Assembly: GCA_964621555.1 (NCBI GenBank)
Contig: CAZUOO010000002.1
Location: 1-51,761 of the forward strand
Length of the DNA stretch: 51,761 nt
Source: UBA2022 sp964621555
Lineage (GTDB): Bacteria > Patescibacteriota > Dojkabacteria > SC72
Direction: 5' to 3'
This document shows, in pieces, positions 24,914 to 34,822 of the stretch (the stretch's first letter is position 1; each line of letters opens with the position of its first letter). A model generated the notes under the pieces. The model did no database searches and was not told where the DNA came from. It saw only the letters and a program-made list of their open reading frames with translations. Made by a program: the position numbers and the translations under genes.

Positions 24914-26761
24914 ATGAAGATTATTAAAGCCATTATCCTAACAATCGCGCTTCTGTTGAATGGGATATACATTCCCACCCCTGCTTTGGCAGCAAACGAA
25001 GACTTCGTTATTTCCAGCGATATAATAATGAAATATGAATACCCTAACGAGTATGTGGAGATATCTGAAACGTACACCATAAACATCAACAATAACGACT
25101 ACTTCTACAGATCTGGAATACAACAAAGCTTTTTCATGCCAGACTTCAAAAGCCCCAGAGATACTACAGCAGAGAGAAAGTTCAAGCAGGACTCTATCAA
25201 ACTCACAGACAGTAATAACTTGGATCTGATATACACGATCGAGCAAGAGGATGATGGAATGTCCCTAACTACCAATACCACATCAGTTATAAATAGTAAC
25301 AATAGTTATTACATGACTCTCACATATAGAACCCACGACCTTGTAAGTGTAAATGGTAATATTTCAAACGTATATATTCCTGGATTGCCGCAAAACACCA
25401 AATTCTCAGAACAGGAAGGAAAATTTGGACTCTCAATCAAGTACAACTACTCTGCAACTCTCTTTACCAACCTAAACTCCCCTGAAATATCCCACCTACA
25501 GCCCAAAAACATAAAGGTAGAGAAAACAGACAAGGCTATTAAATACACAATCCCCACCGAGGAAAGAATTGGAAAAAACTCATGGATACAACTTGGAACC
25601 AACCAATACTACTATTTCAGAATTGAACAGGAAGCAAAGAAAACCGACAATTTAACACCAGCAATTGTCACAGATATAACCGATATCGCATCTTCAAACA
25701 TATATAGAATTGCACTACCTAGGGAATATGAGGAGACGGATCAGAAAACACTAATCAAATCCATTACACCCGAACCATACAAAGTGGAAAGAGACGAAGA
25801 AGGTAATATTTTTGCACTATTCAAAATGCCTGCCAATGCGAATAAAACAATCACGATTGAGGGGTATATTACACAATACAAACCCTCTATATCAGATCAG
25901 AAAGCTATTCCTCAAACTCCGATAACAGAATATCTTAATTCCATAAACTCCGACTCAAGGTTAAATAAATATATACAACCAGACAAATATTGGGAGACTA
26001 ATGACCCAACAATTAAGAAGATTGCCTCCGAGCTATATTCAGACTCCCTCACTATCGATCAGTTAATCAGAAAGAACTACCAATATATAGTAGATAACTT
26101 CAACTATAGCTATGAAAAACTAGGCAGCGAGAATAAACGACTTGGAGCAAAGGCCGCCCTGACGGGAGCACCAACAATATGTATGGAATATTCAGATGCC
26201 CTCACTGCAATACTACGTGCACAGGGAATACCGGCGAGAATTGCAATTGGATATGGAAATGACCCAACAGGTGCAGAAAATAAAATATCGAACACCACTC
26301 CAGTTCAACAAAAAATAGCTCACCAATGGACCCAAGTATGGATTCCAAATTTCGGTTGGCTTTCGGTAGACCCAACGTGGGGAGAATCAAACCGAGAGTA
26401 CATAGGAAGTGACCTTGACCATATACTTTGGTATGCGGTTGGATCATTTGACGAGAGTATAGCTGAAACCACTGTTTATACAGCAGACAGTATCAATAGT
26501 AATGGGATTGGAGACTACAGAATTTACCTACAGGCGCTAGATAAGAATAGCTATGAAAGTGTTGAAGGGATTGAAGAAGCCTCCCACCTCGTAGATAAGT
26601 ATAAGGATGTAAATACATTCAATGTAGATTTCACATTAAGAACCAGTATGTTAGGGAGAATGCTTGTATATATTGTACCTGCAATTACCGTATTTACACT
26701 AGTACTATTATCAACCTTGTTGATAAAGATGATGCTTAAGAGATTTCAACGATCGTCTTAA
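24914..26761 (+). CDS. Exported transglutaminase-like (cysteine protease fold) membrane protein
   Basis: A 615-residue protein: signal peptide (about 1-25, ending PTPALAANE), a beta-rich extracellular region (about 30-350), a transglutaminase-core domain with the triad C423 (TICMEYSDAL), H470 (AHQWTQVW) and D486 (SVDPTWG), and a C-terminal membrane span (about 588-609) with a short basic tail. Such proteins are usually extracytoplasmic peptidases or cross-linkers; substrate unknown. The 3' end overlaps the AMP phosphorylase 3' end by 26 bp. Confidence 0.85.
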   Translation: MKIIKAIILTIALLLNGIYIPTPALAANEDFVISSDIIMKYEYPNEYVEISETYTININNNDYFYRSGIQQSFFMPDFKSPRDTTAERKFKQDSIKLTDSNNLDLIYTIEQEDDGMSLTTNTTSVINSNNSYYMTLTYRTHDLVSVNGNISNVYIPGLPQNTKFSEQEGKFGLSIKYNYSATLFTNLNSPEISHLQPKNIKVEKTDKAIKYTIPTEERIGKNSWIQLGTNQYYYFRIEQEAKKTDNLTPAIVTDITDIASSNIYRIALPREYEETDQKTLIKSITPEPYKVERDEEGNIFALFKMPANANKTITIEGYITQYKPSISDQKAIPQTPITEYLNSINSDSRLNKYIQPDKYWETNDPTIKKIASELYSDSLTIDQLIRKNYQYIVDNFNYSYEKLGSENKRLGAKAALTGAPTICMEYSDALTAILRAQGIPARIAIGYGNDPTGAENKISNTTPVQQKIAHQWTQVWIPNFGWLSVDPTWGESNREYIGSDLDHILWYAVGSFDESIAETTVYTADSINSNGIGDYRIYLQALDKNSYESVEGIEEASHLVDKYKDVNTFNVDFTLRTSMLGRMLVYIVPAITVFTLVLLSTLLIKMMLKRFQRSS

Positions 26762-28238
26762 GATCTAACACAGATAATGCATTATCAATTCTAGACTGTG
26801 AAGATGTGTAAAGGGTGATTAATGTATCTCCCTTCTTCACTTTATCTCCTGCCACCTTATGTACATAAATTCCTGCCTCCTTCACAATTGGAGTACCAAG
26901 ATACTTTGTAACTTTCCTCACATCCCTATTATTCCATCTTTTAATAGTACCCTCTTGATCTGAAACTACATCATACTTAAACTCACCTAGTTTGATTTCT
27001 GCAAGTGCCAATTCTTTGGTAGCACCTTGAGCAAAGGCAATCTCCCAAAACTTCTTCTTTGCCTCACCACTTGTTAAGAATTTTAGAGCCATCTCTTTCC
27101 CCTCTCCTTTTTTAGCAACCTCACACAATTCAAATAGTTGGCCTGCCATATCAACAATTGTTTCCTCCAAATCCTTAGCACGATCCTCAGCTTGATTGAG
27201 CAACTTCAAAACTTCAATCATTTCTAAATTAGGACCAATCCCATTACCATCTAGATTCTTAATATCTCTAACGTAATACACGGCCTTTATACCCACCGCC
27301 TTAAACAGCTTATCAAAACCTTTACGTATCATCTCCACATCCTCTATATTCTGAACCTTTGTACCCTTTCCATGAGGGATATCTATAATCACATGAGTAA
27401 TACCCATTGCAATCTTTTTAGCCACAATGCTCACAAGAAGCTTTTGATATGACTCAAGATGAATAACCCTTTCCACATGAATCAGAACATCGTCTGCAGG
27501 TGCTAAATCAAGCGCCCCACCCCATACCATACACGCCCCCGCCTTACGTACCGTCTCCATAATCTCCTCGCTGTCTAAACTAACAGGCATAGCAACTTCA
27601 AGAATATCGGACGTACCTGCAGGAGTAGTAATGGCTCGTGTAGATGTATTCGGAACAATCAATCCTCCGCATGCAAGAATTGGAACTATAACTGGGGTAA
27701 TAGCCTTACCTGCCACCCCACCAATCGAGTGTTTATCCGCTACAATCCCACCTTTTCCTAAATCTGTGAAAGAAAGTTTAAGACCGGACTCTGCCATACC
27801 AATTGTCATTGCCAATACCTCCTCATCATCGAAACCTGGATTAAAGAAAGTACTCATGAAATATGCCACCTCAATCATCCCCAACTTACGAGACCCCATA
27901 TCTTTAGTAATAGAAAGCAGCTGCTCTTTTGTAAGCTTGTTCCCCAACATCTTCTTTTTAATATACTCAATAGACTCAGAAGGAGTTATCAACTGCACCA
28001 TAGCCATAACATCATTAACAATCTCAAACTTCATCCAAATATCTCTATATATACCAACCTGTCCGATCTCAATCGCAGTATCTGTAACACTTGCCCGCAC
28101 GTTGAGCGAAATATCACCCATTCCGAGCTCGACCAAATCACCATCGTAAATACCCTCTTTAATTGCATCTACCGAGTTGAGCATAATATAGAACTCATCC
28201 CCGTTATCAATATCAATTTTGTTAATCCTCAAGTACAT
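26736..28238 (-). CDS. AMP phosphorylase (archaeal-type, thymidine phosphorylase family)
   Basis: Cleaves AMP with phosphate to ribose-1,5-bisphosphate and adenine. The 500-residue length and the N-terminal domain of about 80 residues (MYLRINKIDIDNGDE) set it apart from DeoA/Pdp thymidine phosphorylases (about 430). The core shows ADKHSIGGVAGK near 170 (phosphate/nucleoside site), TSTRAITTPAGTSDI and GGALDLAPADDVLI. It is 17 bp downstream of R15P isomerase, the next enzyme of the pathway. In CPR and archaea a form II/III or III RuBisCO normally completes the route; none is in this window. Confidence 0.92.
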   Translation of the reverse strand: MYLRINKIDIDNGDEFYIMLNSVDAIKEGIYDGDLVELGMGDISLNVRASVTDTAIEIGQVGIYRDIWMKFEIVNDVMAMVQLITPSESIEYIKKKMLGNKLTKEQLLSITKDMGSRKLGMIEVAYFMSTFFNPGFDDEEVLAMTIGMAESGLKLSFTDLGKGGIVADKHSIGGVAGKAITPVIVPILACGGLIVPNTSTRAITTPAGTSDILEVAMPVSLDSEEIMETVRKAGACMVWGGALDLAPADDVLIHVERVIHLESYQKLLVSIVAKKIAMGITHVIIDIPHGKGTKVQNIEDVEMIRKGFDKLFKAVGIKAVYYVRDIKNLDGNGIGPNLEMIEVLKLLNQAEDRAKDLEETIVDMAGQLFELCEVAKKGEGKEMALKFLTSGEAKKKFWEIAFAQGATKELALAEIKLGEFKYDVVSDQEGTIKRWNNRDVRKVTKYLGTPIVKEAGIYVHKVAGDKVKKGDTLITLYTSSQSRIDNALSVLDLKTIVEIS

Positions 28239-28255
28239 TATATTCGTATACTAAA

Positions 28256-29209
28256 CTAAAATACCCACTCGTAGTTTTCACGAAGTGTTTTAACCACATC
28301 CTCTGCTTTAACAAGACCGAATTCAGTTAAATATCCCGTAACAAACTCCTTGTTAATAAAGTCAAAGGCAGGATTAAAAAGCTTCAACCCAGCTGGCGCC
28401 TCTGGCCATAATTCATCTGCCTCACGTACTTCAATTTTAACTGCCTGATATGCACTTGCAGGATTCACTTTCAAAAGAGGGGTAACAACATACACAGGTA
28501 TATTTGCATAGTATGCAGCTAACCCTATCCCCCAACTTCCCACCTTGTTTACAAAATCCCCATGGATCGTAATCTCATCGGCTCCTACAAAAACCGCCTC
28601 AATTGGAATTCCTGATCTACCGATAATATATGTTTCAGCTGCACTATCTGCAATCATCGTAGTATCTAAACCCTTCTCCAATAGATTAGCTGCAGTTATC
28701 CTCCCTTGAAATAATGGTCGGGTTTCGGTACACACAACTTTAAACCCATCCTTCCCTTTTGAGATTTCATATATAAGTCGCTCTGCAGTTGAGGAATGAC
28801 AATGCGTAAATGCATATTGAGTATCTTTAAACATACCCAAAGACTTATTCACAATACTCTCCTTAGTTTCTTTAATCATATTCAAGTATTCATCACACAA
28901 TGCAAGCAGCGTTTGCCTAATTTCGTTTGAATCGGTGGGAGATCTATACTTAACTATAAAGTGATAGTTAATATACTTAAGACCATTTTGCGCCAAAGGT
29001 TCATTCTGTCTCGCATATGCCAACCTACTTCCCACGCTCATTGCTTTCTCGAAAACATCACTATCAAGATTCGAACCTATATTTTGTAGGTAGATTTTAA
29101 TACCCTCGAAGGTTGCAATAGCTACATTGGTAGCCCCCTGTATTTTTACAGACTTAATATCTTTATATACATCCTCAATATTGTTGTACTGAAACTTGCT
29201 TTGACTCAT
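28256..29209 (-). CDS. e2b2: Ribose-1,5-bisphosphate isomerase (aIF-2B-like)
   Basis: Converts ribose-1,5-bisphosphate to ribulose-1,5-bisphosphate. The 317 residues belong to the eIF2B alpha/methylthioribose-1-phosphate isomerase family; C137 (THCHSSTA) and D211 (VGADEI) match the catalytic Cys/Asp known in archaeal R15P isomerase. ETRPLFQGR and NKVGSWGIGL are further family motifs. It has GGGAG directly before its ATG, and lies between the beta-CASP nuclease gene (5 bp) and AMP phosphorylase (17 bp): one operon. Confidence 0.9.
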   Translation of the reverse strand: MSQSKFQYNNIEDVYKDIKSVKIQGATNVAIATFEGIKIYLQNIGSNLDSDVFEKAMSVGSRLAYARQNEPLAQNGLKYINYHFIVKYRSPTDSNEIRQTLLALCDEYLNMIKETKESIVNKSLGMFKDTQYAFTHCHSSTAERLIYEISKGKDGFKVVCTETRPLFQGRITAANLLEKGLDTTMIADSAAETYIIGRSGIPIEAVFVGADEITIHGDFVNKVGSWGIGLAAYYANIPVYVVTPLLKVNPASAYQAVKIEVREADELWPEAPAGLKLFNPAFDFINKEFVTGYLTEFGLVKAEDVVKTLRENYEWVF

Positions 29210-29214
29210 CTCCC

Positions 29215-30645
29215 TTACTCTAAAGTTACAATTTCAAACATATCTGGCACGTGGGTATCAACAGATAGCTCTTCTTTCATCTCCTGTGCAAACTGAGTTG
29301 CTACACTCTCCTCACCATGCACCATAAAGACTCTTCGTGGTGAGTGACCAAAACCTCTTAACCAATATCTAAGATCATTCTGATCAGCGTGAGCAGAGAA
29401 ACCTCCAAGTGTATGAACCTGAGCTCTAACTTCAAGATTCTTTCCCTTGATATACACCTCAGGTGCACCTTCAACAATATCACGACCTAATGTTCCTTCA
29501 ACCTGAAACCCTACAAATACTATACTCGTTCGACTACTCTCAATATTATTTTCTAAATGATGAATAATTCTTCCACCTGTACACATTCCACTACCCGCAA
29601 TTATAATTGCACCTCGCTTTGATACCAATCTCTTAGAGTCCTCTGCAGACTCGGTCTCGTGAAAACCTGGGAAATCAAATGGATCATCACCCTTTTCGAG
29701 TAGTCTCTGAGCATCTTCATCGTAGAAGTTTGGAAACTGCTTAAATATCTTTACGGTCTCGGAAGCCATTGGGCTATCCAAGTACACCGGCATATCTGTT
29801 AGCAACCTATTTTCAAAGAAAAGGTTCAATTCGTAAAGTATTTCCTGTGCACGCTCAATTGCAAAAGAAGGAATTAGAACATTACCACCTTTCTGTTGCG
29901 CATCTTTAAGAATAGAAAGAAATTCTAATAAAGTTTCATCTTTATTCCTATGTGACCTATTACCGTATGTGGATTCCACTATAACGTAATCAGCCTCTCT
30001 AACTAGATCAGGATCTTTAACAATCCTCTGACCAGCTTGTCCCATATCTCCTGAAAACACCACCTTTCGTGTTCTACCGTCACCATTCTCCAACCAAAGT
30101 TCAAACATAGCTGACCCTAAAATATGCCCAGCATCTCTCATTCTAAACTCAACTCCATTTCTAAAATCTACGGAATCACCATATGGATACACATCAAAGT
30201 ATGTGAGAAGCTCATTAACATCCTCCTGAGTATACATAGGCTCTCGAACTTCAAATCTATCCTTCCCACCTGATTCCAAGTTAGGATTATCCGCCCTCTT
30301 CTTAGCTTTAATAGTCCACCTCCTATACTCCTCTTCCTGCAACCCAGCCGCATCCAATAGTACCACCCTAGCAATCTCTCGAGTGGGTTGAGTTGAAATA
30401 ATACGGCCCTTAAAACCCTGCTTAATTAACAAAGGTAATCGACCACAGTGATCAAAATGACCATGAGTTAGGAAAACATAATCAAGTTCTGCAGGATTAA
30501 AGGGAAAAGGCTCATAATTGAGGTTATACAACTCTTTAGTCCCTTGGAAAGACCCACAATCAACGATAAATTTAACCTTACCCGTATCCATGTAGAAACA
30601 AGATCCCGTTACAGTTTTAGCCGCTCCACAGAATTGCAATTTCAT
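29215..30645 (-). CDS. Beta-CASP metallo-beta-lactamase ribonuclease (CPSF/YsxH type)
   Basis: A 476-residue RNA-processing nuclease: zinc-binding HGHFDHCGRLPLL (about 59-71), DAGHILGSAMFEL, FSGDMGQAG, the beta-CASP domain (VLIPSFAIERAQEIL to SGMCTGGRI) and the terminal GGFSAHADQ and MVHGEE motifs. This is the CPSF-like exonuclease/endonuclease form, not RNase J (no C-terminal RNase J domain). It heads the operon with R15P isomerase and AMP phosphorylase; an RNA-degrading enzyme beside an AMP salvage pair is a sensible source of nucleotides, but that link is inference. Confidence 0.9.
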   Translation of the reverse strand: MKLQFCGAAKTVTGSCFYMDTGKVKFIVDCGSFQGTKELYNLNYEPFPFNPAELDYVFLTHGHFDHCGRLPLLIKQGFKGRIISTQPTREIARVVLLDAAGLQEEEYRRWTIKAKKRADNPNLESGGKDRFEVREPMYTQEDVNELLTYFDVYPYGDSVDFRNGVEFRMRDAGHILGSAMFELWLENGDGRTRKVVFSGDMGQAGQRIVKDPDLVREADYVIVESTYGNRSHRNKDETLLEFLSILKDAQQKGGNVLIPSFAIERAQEILYELNLFFENRLLTDMPVYLDSPMASETVKIFKQFPNFYDEDAQRLLEKGDDPFDFPGFHETESAEDSKRLVSKRGAIIIAGSGMCTGGRIIHHLENNIESSRTSIVFVGFQVEGTLGRDIVEGAPEVYIKGKNLEVRAQVHTLGGFSAHADQNDLRYWLRGFGHSPRRVFMVHGEESVATQFAQEMKEELSVDTHVPDMFEIVTLE

Positions 30646-30712
30646 TTAATCAGGGCAGTTTATTTTATTTCCTTTAATACTAGCAGGTTGGGTAACTACT
30701 GACAAGGACACG

Positions 30713-32137
30713 CTATACCTCTCTAGCTAGATCAAGGAGAGAATCTTTAGTATTAAGCATAGGATCGTCAATAACTTTTTCTAAAAGTGCAGATAATACA
30801 CGACCAATCTCCTTTCCGTCTACAATACCAATTTCCTTCAAGTCATTACCGTTAACCTTAAGATCGGTAACCTTCAATGCCATATCACGGCTACGCACAT
30901 CTGAGATTCTCTTTTGCAATTCAGTTATCTCTTCAGGCTTGAAAGATGTCATAGGGTTGGAAGATGCGTCCGCTATTCGTAGGGAGAACAGATCTTCTAA
31001 GTTCTCCTCCCCCACCCTTGCAATGAACCTTCTAACGGCTGAATCTGACCACTCCTTCTCCTTCAAAGATCGAATCTGTTCCTCGCTCATTCCATCTTCA
31101 TAATGTGGATAGAAGAACATATGATTTCGGACCAGATTAGCAACCTTCTTAATTTCACTCTTTGGAAATTTCATTCTTGTCATAATAGTTTCAACCATAG
31201 TTGCACCTTCAGTATCATGCCCATAGAAGTGTCCGTTACCCATATCCTTTCTTGGCTTTCCAATATCATGAAGTAGTGCAGCGAGCTTCACTTTATCGGG
31301 AGCCACGTCACAAGTTTTAAGGCTATGATAGTACACATCATCTGCATGAAATTTCCTCTGTACTACACCATACCCTTCCAATAGTTCTGGAAGAAACAAC
31401 TCCAACAGTCCAGTCTTTCTCATAAGTTCAATACCTATGGATGGCTTGCTAGAATGCATCAACATCTTCATAAACTCATCCCTAATTCTCTCCATTGAAA
31501 TCTGAGCCGCTACAGGTAGTGCGCCTCGAATAGCTTCGAAGGTATCGGTCTCTATATCAAAACCAAGCTGAGATGCCATCCTACACGCCTTATAAGCCCT
31601 CAAACCGTCCTCTTTAAATCTCTCTATTGGCGTACCCACCGCCCTCACAACCCTCAACCCCAGATCCCTCATTCCACCAAATGGATCATAGACCTCCCAT
31701 TCTTTCTCCTCTTCCACGCCATCAAGTTCAGTTGAAGAGAGATCAAGAGCCATAGCGTTGAAAGTGAAATCCCTACGTCCCAAATCTAAATCTAGATCGG
31801 TTATGAAATTCACCTTAGTTGGCCATCTACCATCCACATACCCTTCTTCACTTCTAAAGGTTGTAACCTGTACCTCAAAATTCTCCCCTTTATCATCAGG
31901 CACAATTGCAGACACCATTCCAAACCTCATACCTGTTGCAACCGACTTAGGAAAAATATCTAACATCTGATCAGGTTTTGCATCCGTAGCAAGGTCATAG
32001 TCATCAGGAACAATACCCAATACTACATCTCTCAATGCCCCCCCAACTAAATAGCACTGATACCCTTCTTTTAGGAGCATCCTAGCCACTTTTTGAACAT
32101 AACCTGGAATTGTAAACTTCACCCTATTGTTTCCCAT
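30713..32137 (-). CDS. cca: CCA-adding tRNA nucleotidyltransferase with HD domain
   Basis: Class II nucleotidyltransferase that builds or repairs tRNA 3'-CCA. The 474 residues show LVGGALRDVVLG and the DYDLAT metal-binding motif, RRDFTFNAMAL, the neck region with ERIRDEFMKML, and an HD phosphohydrolase domain (LAALLHDIGKP near 265, RNHMFF). It is needed here since tRNA-Leu lacks an encoded CCA while tRNA-Ser has one. Its first 14 bases overlap the small hydrolase gene. Confidence 0.93.
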   Translation of the reverse strand: MGNNRVKFTIPGYVQKVARMLLKEGYQCYLVGGALRDVVLGIVPDDYDLATDAKPDQMLDIFPKSVATGMRFGMVSAIVPDDKGENFEVQVTTFRSEEGYVDGRWPTKVNFITDLDLDLGRRDFTFNAMALDLSSTELDGVEEEKEWEVYDPFGGMRDLGLRVVRAVGTPIERFKEDGLRAYKACRMASQLGFDIETDTFEAIRGALPVAAQISMERIRDEFMKMLMHSSKPSIGIELMRKTGLLELFLPELLEGYGVVQRKFHADDVYYHSLKTCDVAPDKVKLAALLHDIGKPRKDMGNGHFYGHDTEGATMVETIMTRMKFPKSEIKKVANLVRNHMFFYPHYEDGMSEEQIRSLKEKEWSDSAVRRFIARVGEENLEDLFSLRIADASSNPMTSFKPEEITELQKRISDVRSRDMALKVTDLKVNGNDLKEIGIVDGKEIGRVLSALLEKVIDDPMLNTKDSLLDLAREV

Positions 32138-32663
32138 TGTGCATTTTAATAATTAAACGTACTAAATATTCAATATCTTCATACCTATGATTGTCCTCCA
32201 CCTCACCCTCTCTTGCATATTCTAACACAGAAATCTTAGGATTTTGCACCACCTCCCTAATCCTCTCATAACTACCAAAAGGATCACCTGCTTTCTGCAA
32301 AATAGTAGTTGGAACCTGTAAATTACCTATCCAACTCCCCATACTATACCCCGCTTTAATAGCAGCATCATATGGAAACCCCACAAAAATTGCCAATTGA
32401 GGATTTAATACCCCACTAGCACAACCTTTCATCGTTATTACCGTACCTATAGACTTTGCAAAAATAACGTACTCAGAATCTGAACCTATGAGTTCAACCA
32501 ATTTACCCAACTCATAATCTACATCGGTCTCATTCTCCCCCTCCCTCCAATTTCGATAAATAAGAGAGACGGCATTCACACTTTTTGCCTTAAGTGCACC
32601 CTCAATTTCCCTGATCCAATCCATATTTGAAGGAGACTGTCCTCCTAGTAGTAGTACTTTCAT
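32124..32663 (-). CDS. Small alpha/beta-hydrolase fold protein
   Basis: A 179-residue protein with the start MKVLLLGGQSPSNMDWI and a nucleophile elbow FAKSIGTVIT (serine at about 90), followed by VGFPYDAAI, the acid-loop region TTILQKAGDPFGSY and the late DNHRY histidine. This is a minimal serine-hydrolase scaffold (DUF-type, dienelactone/KANL3-like size). Substrate unknown. The ATG lies 6 nt after a TAGAAT box; the gene overlaps cca and probably shares its transcript. Confidence 0.65.
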   Translation of the reverse strand: MKVLLLGGQSPSNMDWIREIEGALKAKSVNAVSLIYRNWREGENETDVDYELGKLVELIGSDSEYVIFAKSIGTVITMKGCASGVLNPQLAIFVGFPYDAAIKAGYSMGSWIGNLQVPTTILQKAGDPFGSYERIREVVQNPKISVLEYAREGEVEDNHRYEDIEYLVRLIIKMHNGKQ

Positions 32664-32711
32664 ATAAATATTCTATCTACATCTTCACAGCAATACAACT
32701 TCTGATATACT
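32664..32711. promoter_or_regulatory. Divergent leaderless promoters, small hydrolase/membrane protein
   Basis: In a 54-bp gap, minus-strand TAGAAT (32675-32670) ends 6 nt before ATG 32663, with TTGTAT 17 bp upstream. Plus-strand TATACT (32706-32711) ends 6 nt before ATG 32718, with TTCACA 16 bp upstream. Neither start has a Shine-Dalgarno sequence; the gap is too small for leaders. Confidence 0.6.
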
Positions 32712-32717
32712 AAAAAT

Positions 32718-33767
32718 ATGACATCAATAATGAACGTGATTCGAATAATACTAATAATCCCCCTCTTCATAGCACTTCTGGCCACATTGCTAATTGCCCC
32801 ATATATAATTTCCTTCAAATACACTGTCTTTAGTTCCTCATACATTAAAAATATTGCAACAGATAGTAGGATGGTTGAGATTATAGAAGAAAGCGTGTTT
32901 AAACAGAGTACTAATGACAATACAAATCAACTAAAAGACCTAATCTTTAAAGATAAAAACTTCATAACAGGCGCAATATCTTCAGGAATCGATAGCATAT
33001 TTGTATGGCTAGATCGAAACTCGGAGGAAATAAACGTAACCGCGAATAAAGAAGAGACACAGCAGAAATACCTCACAATACTATACTCCAAAATGCAGGA
33101 AGAGATTTTTAAAGGGTTTGGTAAGAACATAGACCCGTCGAAAATCCCTACATGTAAAGAATCCAACCTCTCAATAGAGGAACTTAGAATAAGATTCATA
33201 AACGGTAGTCCATGTTTTCCAATGGATCTAGAACAAGCTACAGACAACGCTTTTAATGAAATCGGGCTGAAATCAGATAACGATAAGGTTGTACTACTTT
33301 CCGTCCCAAAGGATAAACTCGCCGAGCTTAACTCAGTTAGAGACATATACTGGATTATAGATAATTCAGAGGCTCTGACAATCGGAATACTGCTAACATT
33401 AATATCCCTAATAGTATTAATATCCCCCAAGAAAACATCGGGATATATACTCACGGGGGTATCCATATTTATCATATCAACCACCAATTACGCACTTCTC
33501 TCATCAATCCCATACCTAGAGATAGACGAGATTTTGAAGTATCTAAATATTAAGAGGGACGATATTACAAAAGATACTTTAGATGTTGTGTACAATCAGA
33601 TATTCTCTAGAATAATAGAGGATGTAGCAAACATTGGAAAACGAGCTTCTCTATACCTCCTAATTCTTTCGATAATTATAATTACCTCCTACATCACCTA
33701 TAAGGTAGTAAAGAAGAGGAAGGAGAGATTAGAACCAATAGAGACCGAGAAAGTAGTTAGTAAGTAA
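32718..33767 (+). CDS. Membrane protein of unknown function with extracytoplasmic domain
   Basis: A 349-residue protein: membrane span at about 6-30, a soluble domain of about 180 residues (two cysteines, CKESN and SPCFP), then two spans (about 222-240 and 247-265), a short loop and a last span (about 308-328) with a basic cytoplasmic tail (KKRKER). No enzymatic motif. Ends 3 bp before the convergent DHH gene. Not recognised. Confidence 0.65.
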   Translation: MTSIMNVIRIILIIPLFIALLATLLIAPYIISFKYTVFSSSYIKNIATDSRMVEIIEESVFKQSTNDNTNQLKDLIFKDKNFITGAISSGIDSIFVWLDRNSEEINVTANKEETQQKYLTILYSKMQEEIFKGFGKNIDPSKIPTCKESNLSIEELRIRFINGSPCFPMDLEQATDNAFNEIGLKSDNDKVVLLSVPKDKLAELNSVRDIYWIIDNSEALTIGILLTLISLIVLISPKKTSGYILTGVSIFIISTTNYALLSSIPYLEIDEILKYLNIKRDDITKDTLDVVYNQIFSRIIEDVANIGKRASLYLLILSIIIITSYITYKVVKKRKERLEPIETEKVVSK

Positions 33768-33770
33768 AGA

Positions 33771-34799
33771 CTAATCTCTTCTAGCCGCTTTCATATTACC
33801 TACAATTACATCTTCAACCTTCTTAACAGCCTCCTCCAAACTATCCGCAACCACATCTGCACCAGCAGATCCGGCATGCCCTCCCCCACCCAATACACGC
33901 GCAAATACAGACACATCGAAATACTCTTCATATGACCTAAAAGAGATCCGATAGGTATTAGAAACCTCACCATTTGGGTACAATAGAAAGCCTAGACTGT
34001 TACTAGTGGCACGAAGATAGTTATTTGCTAAATAATTAGTTAATCTCTTCAAATCATTCCTACCTATTTCAAAAGAACGAATAGAATCCAAATCAAGGAA
34101 CATGTAATTATAACCTTCCTTGACATGATAGTTTGAGAAAAATGCAGTCATAACCTTAAAATCAGTTTCAGTAAAGATATTGAGATTCCGTAGCATTTTT
34201 GCCACACCCGCTCCATTATCAAGTAGCTGAGAGTAGATATTGAGAGATTTATGGTAATCGTACACCGGCTGAAAGGTAAAACTCATGGTATCTGTAACCA
34301 TTCCTAATGCAACTTCATCATACGCTCCATCATAGATTTCATATCCAAGTTTATTTACAAGCAAATCAAATAGAATCTCTACCGTGGAAGATGCATTAAC
34401 AATCATATGCAACTTATATTCACTATTAATAGTTTCACTCTGATGATGATCGATGCAAACAATAGAGGTAGAATTATCAGACACAGCTTTATCAAGCGCT
34501 TCAACATCATCCGACACACGAGAAAAATTAGAAACATCGAGAATAAATAAGGTGTCTATTTTCGAATCCGCAACAACCTCTGCAATATCTCTAGTATCAA
34601 AACTCTCAGCACCATCTAATGAAGTTAAACCAGGCAATGCCCCACCCTTAACAACAGGCACAACAAATTTATCTGGGAAATTCTTCTTAATCATCTTGAA
34701 GAGAAAAAGTACAGAAATAATGCTATCTGGATCAGGACCTAAATGCCCTACAATTGCAATACGGTTTGATTTAGAAATGATACTTGTAAGCTTCTCCAA
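33771..34799 (-). CDS. DHH/DHHA1-family phosphoesterase (NrnA/RecJ-like)
   Basis: Degrades nanoRNA or pAp-like substrates in its relatives. From TTG 34799 it has 342 residues with the DHH-domain motifs HLGPDPDS (19-26), a central aspartate (LFILDVSN), IDHHQSE (the DHH signature) and the DHHA1 motif GGGGHAGSAGA. A longer ATG-initiated frame to 34904 would translate tRNA-Ser (first 26 residues) and is therefore rejected. The start is uncertain: no ATG or GTG lies between the tRNA and the first conserved strand, so the gene uses TTG or another weak start. Confidence 0.85.
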   Translation of the reverse strand: MEKLTSIISKSNRIAIVGHLGPDPDSIISVLFLFKMIKKNFPDKFVVPVVKGGALPGLTSLDGAESFDTRDIAEVVADSKIDTLFILDVSNFSRVSDDVEALDKAVSDNSTSIVCIDHHQSETINSEYKLHMIVNASSTVEILFDLLVNKLGYEIYDGAYDEVALGMVTDTMSFTFQPVYDYHKSLNIYSQLLDNGAGVAKMLRNLNIFTETDFKVMTAFFSNYHVKEGYNYMFLDLDSIRSFEIGRNDLKRLTNYLANNYLRATSNSLGFLLYPNGEVSNTYRISFRSYEEYFDVSVFARVLGGGGHAGSAGADVVADSLEEAVKKVEDVIVGNMKAARRD

Positions 34800-34822
34800 A
34801 TAACTACACAGTGAAGTTAATA

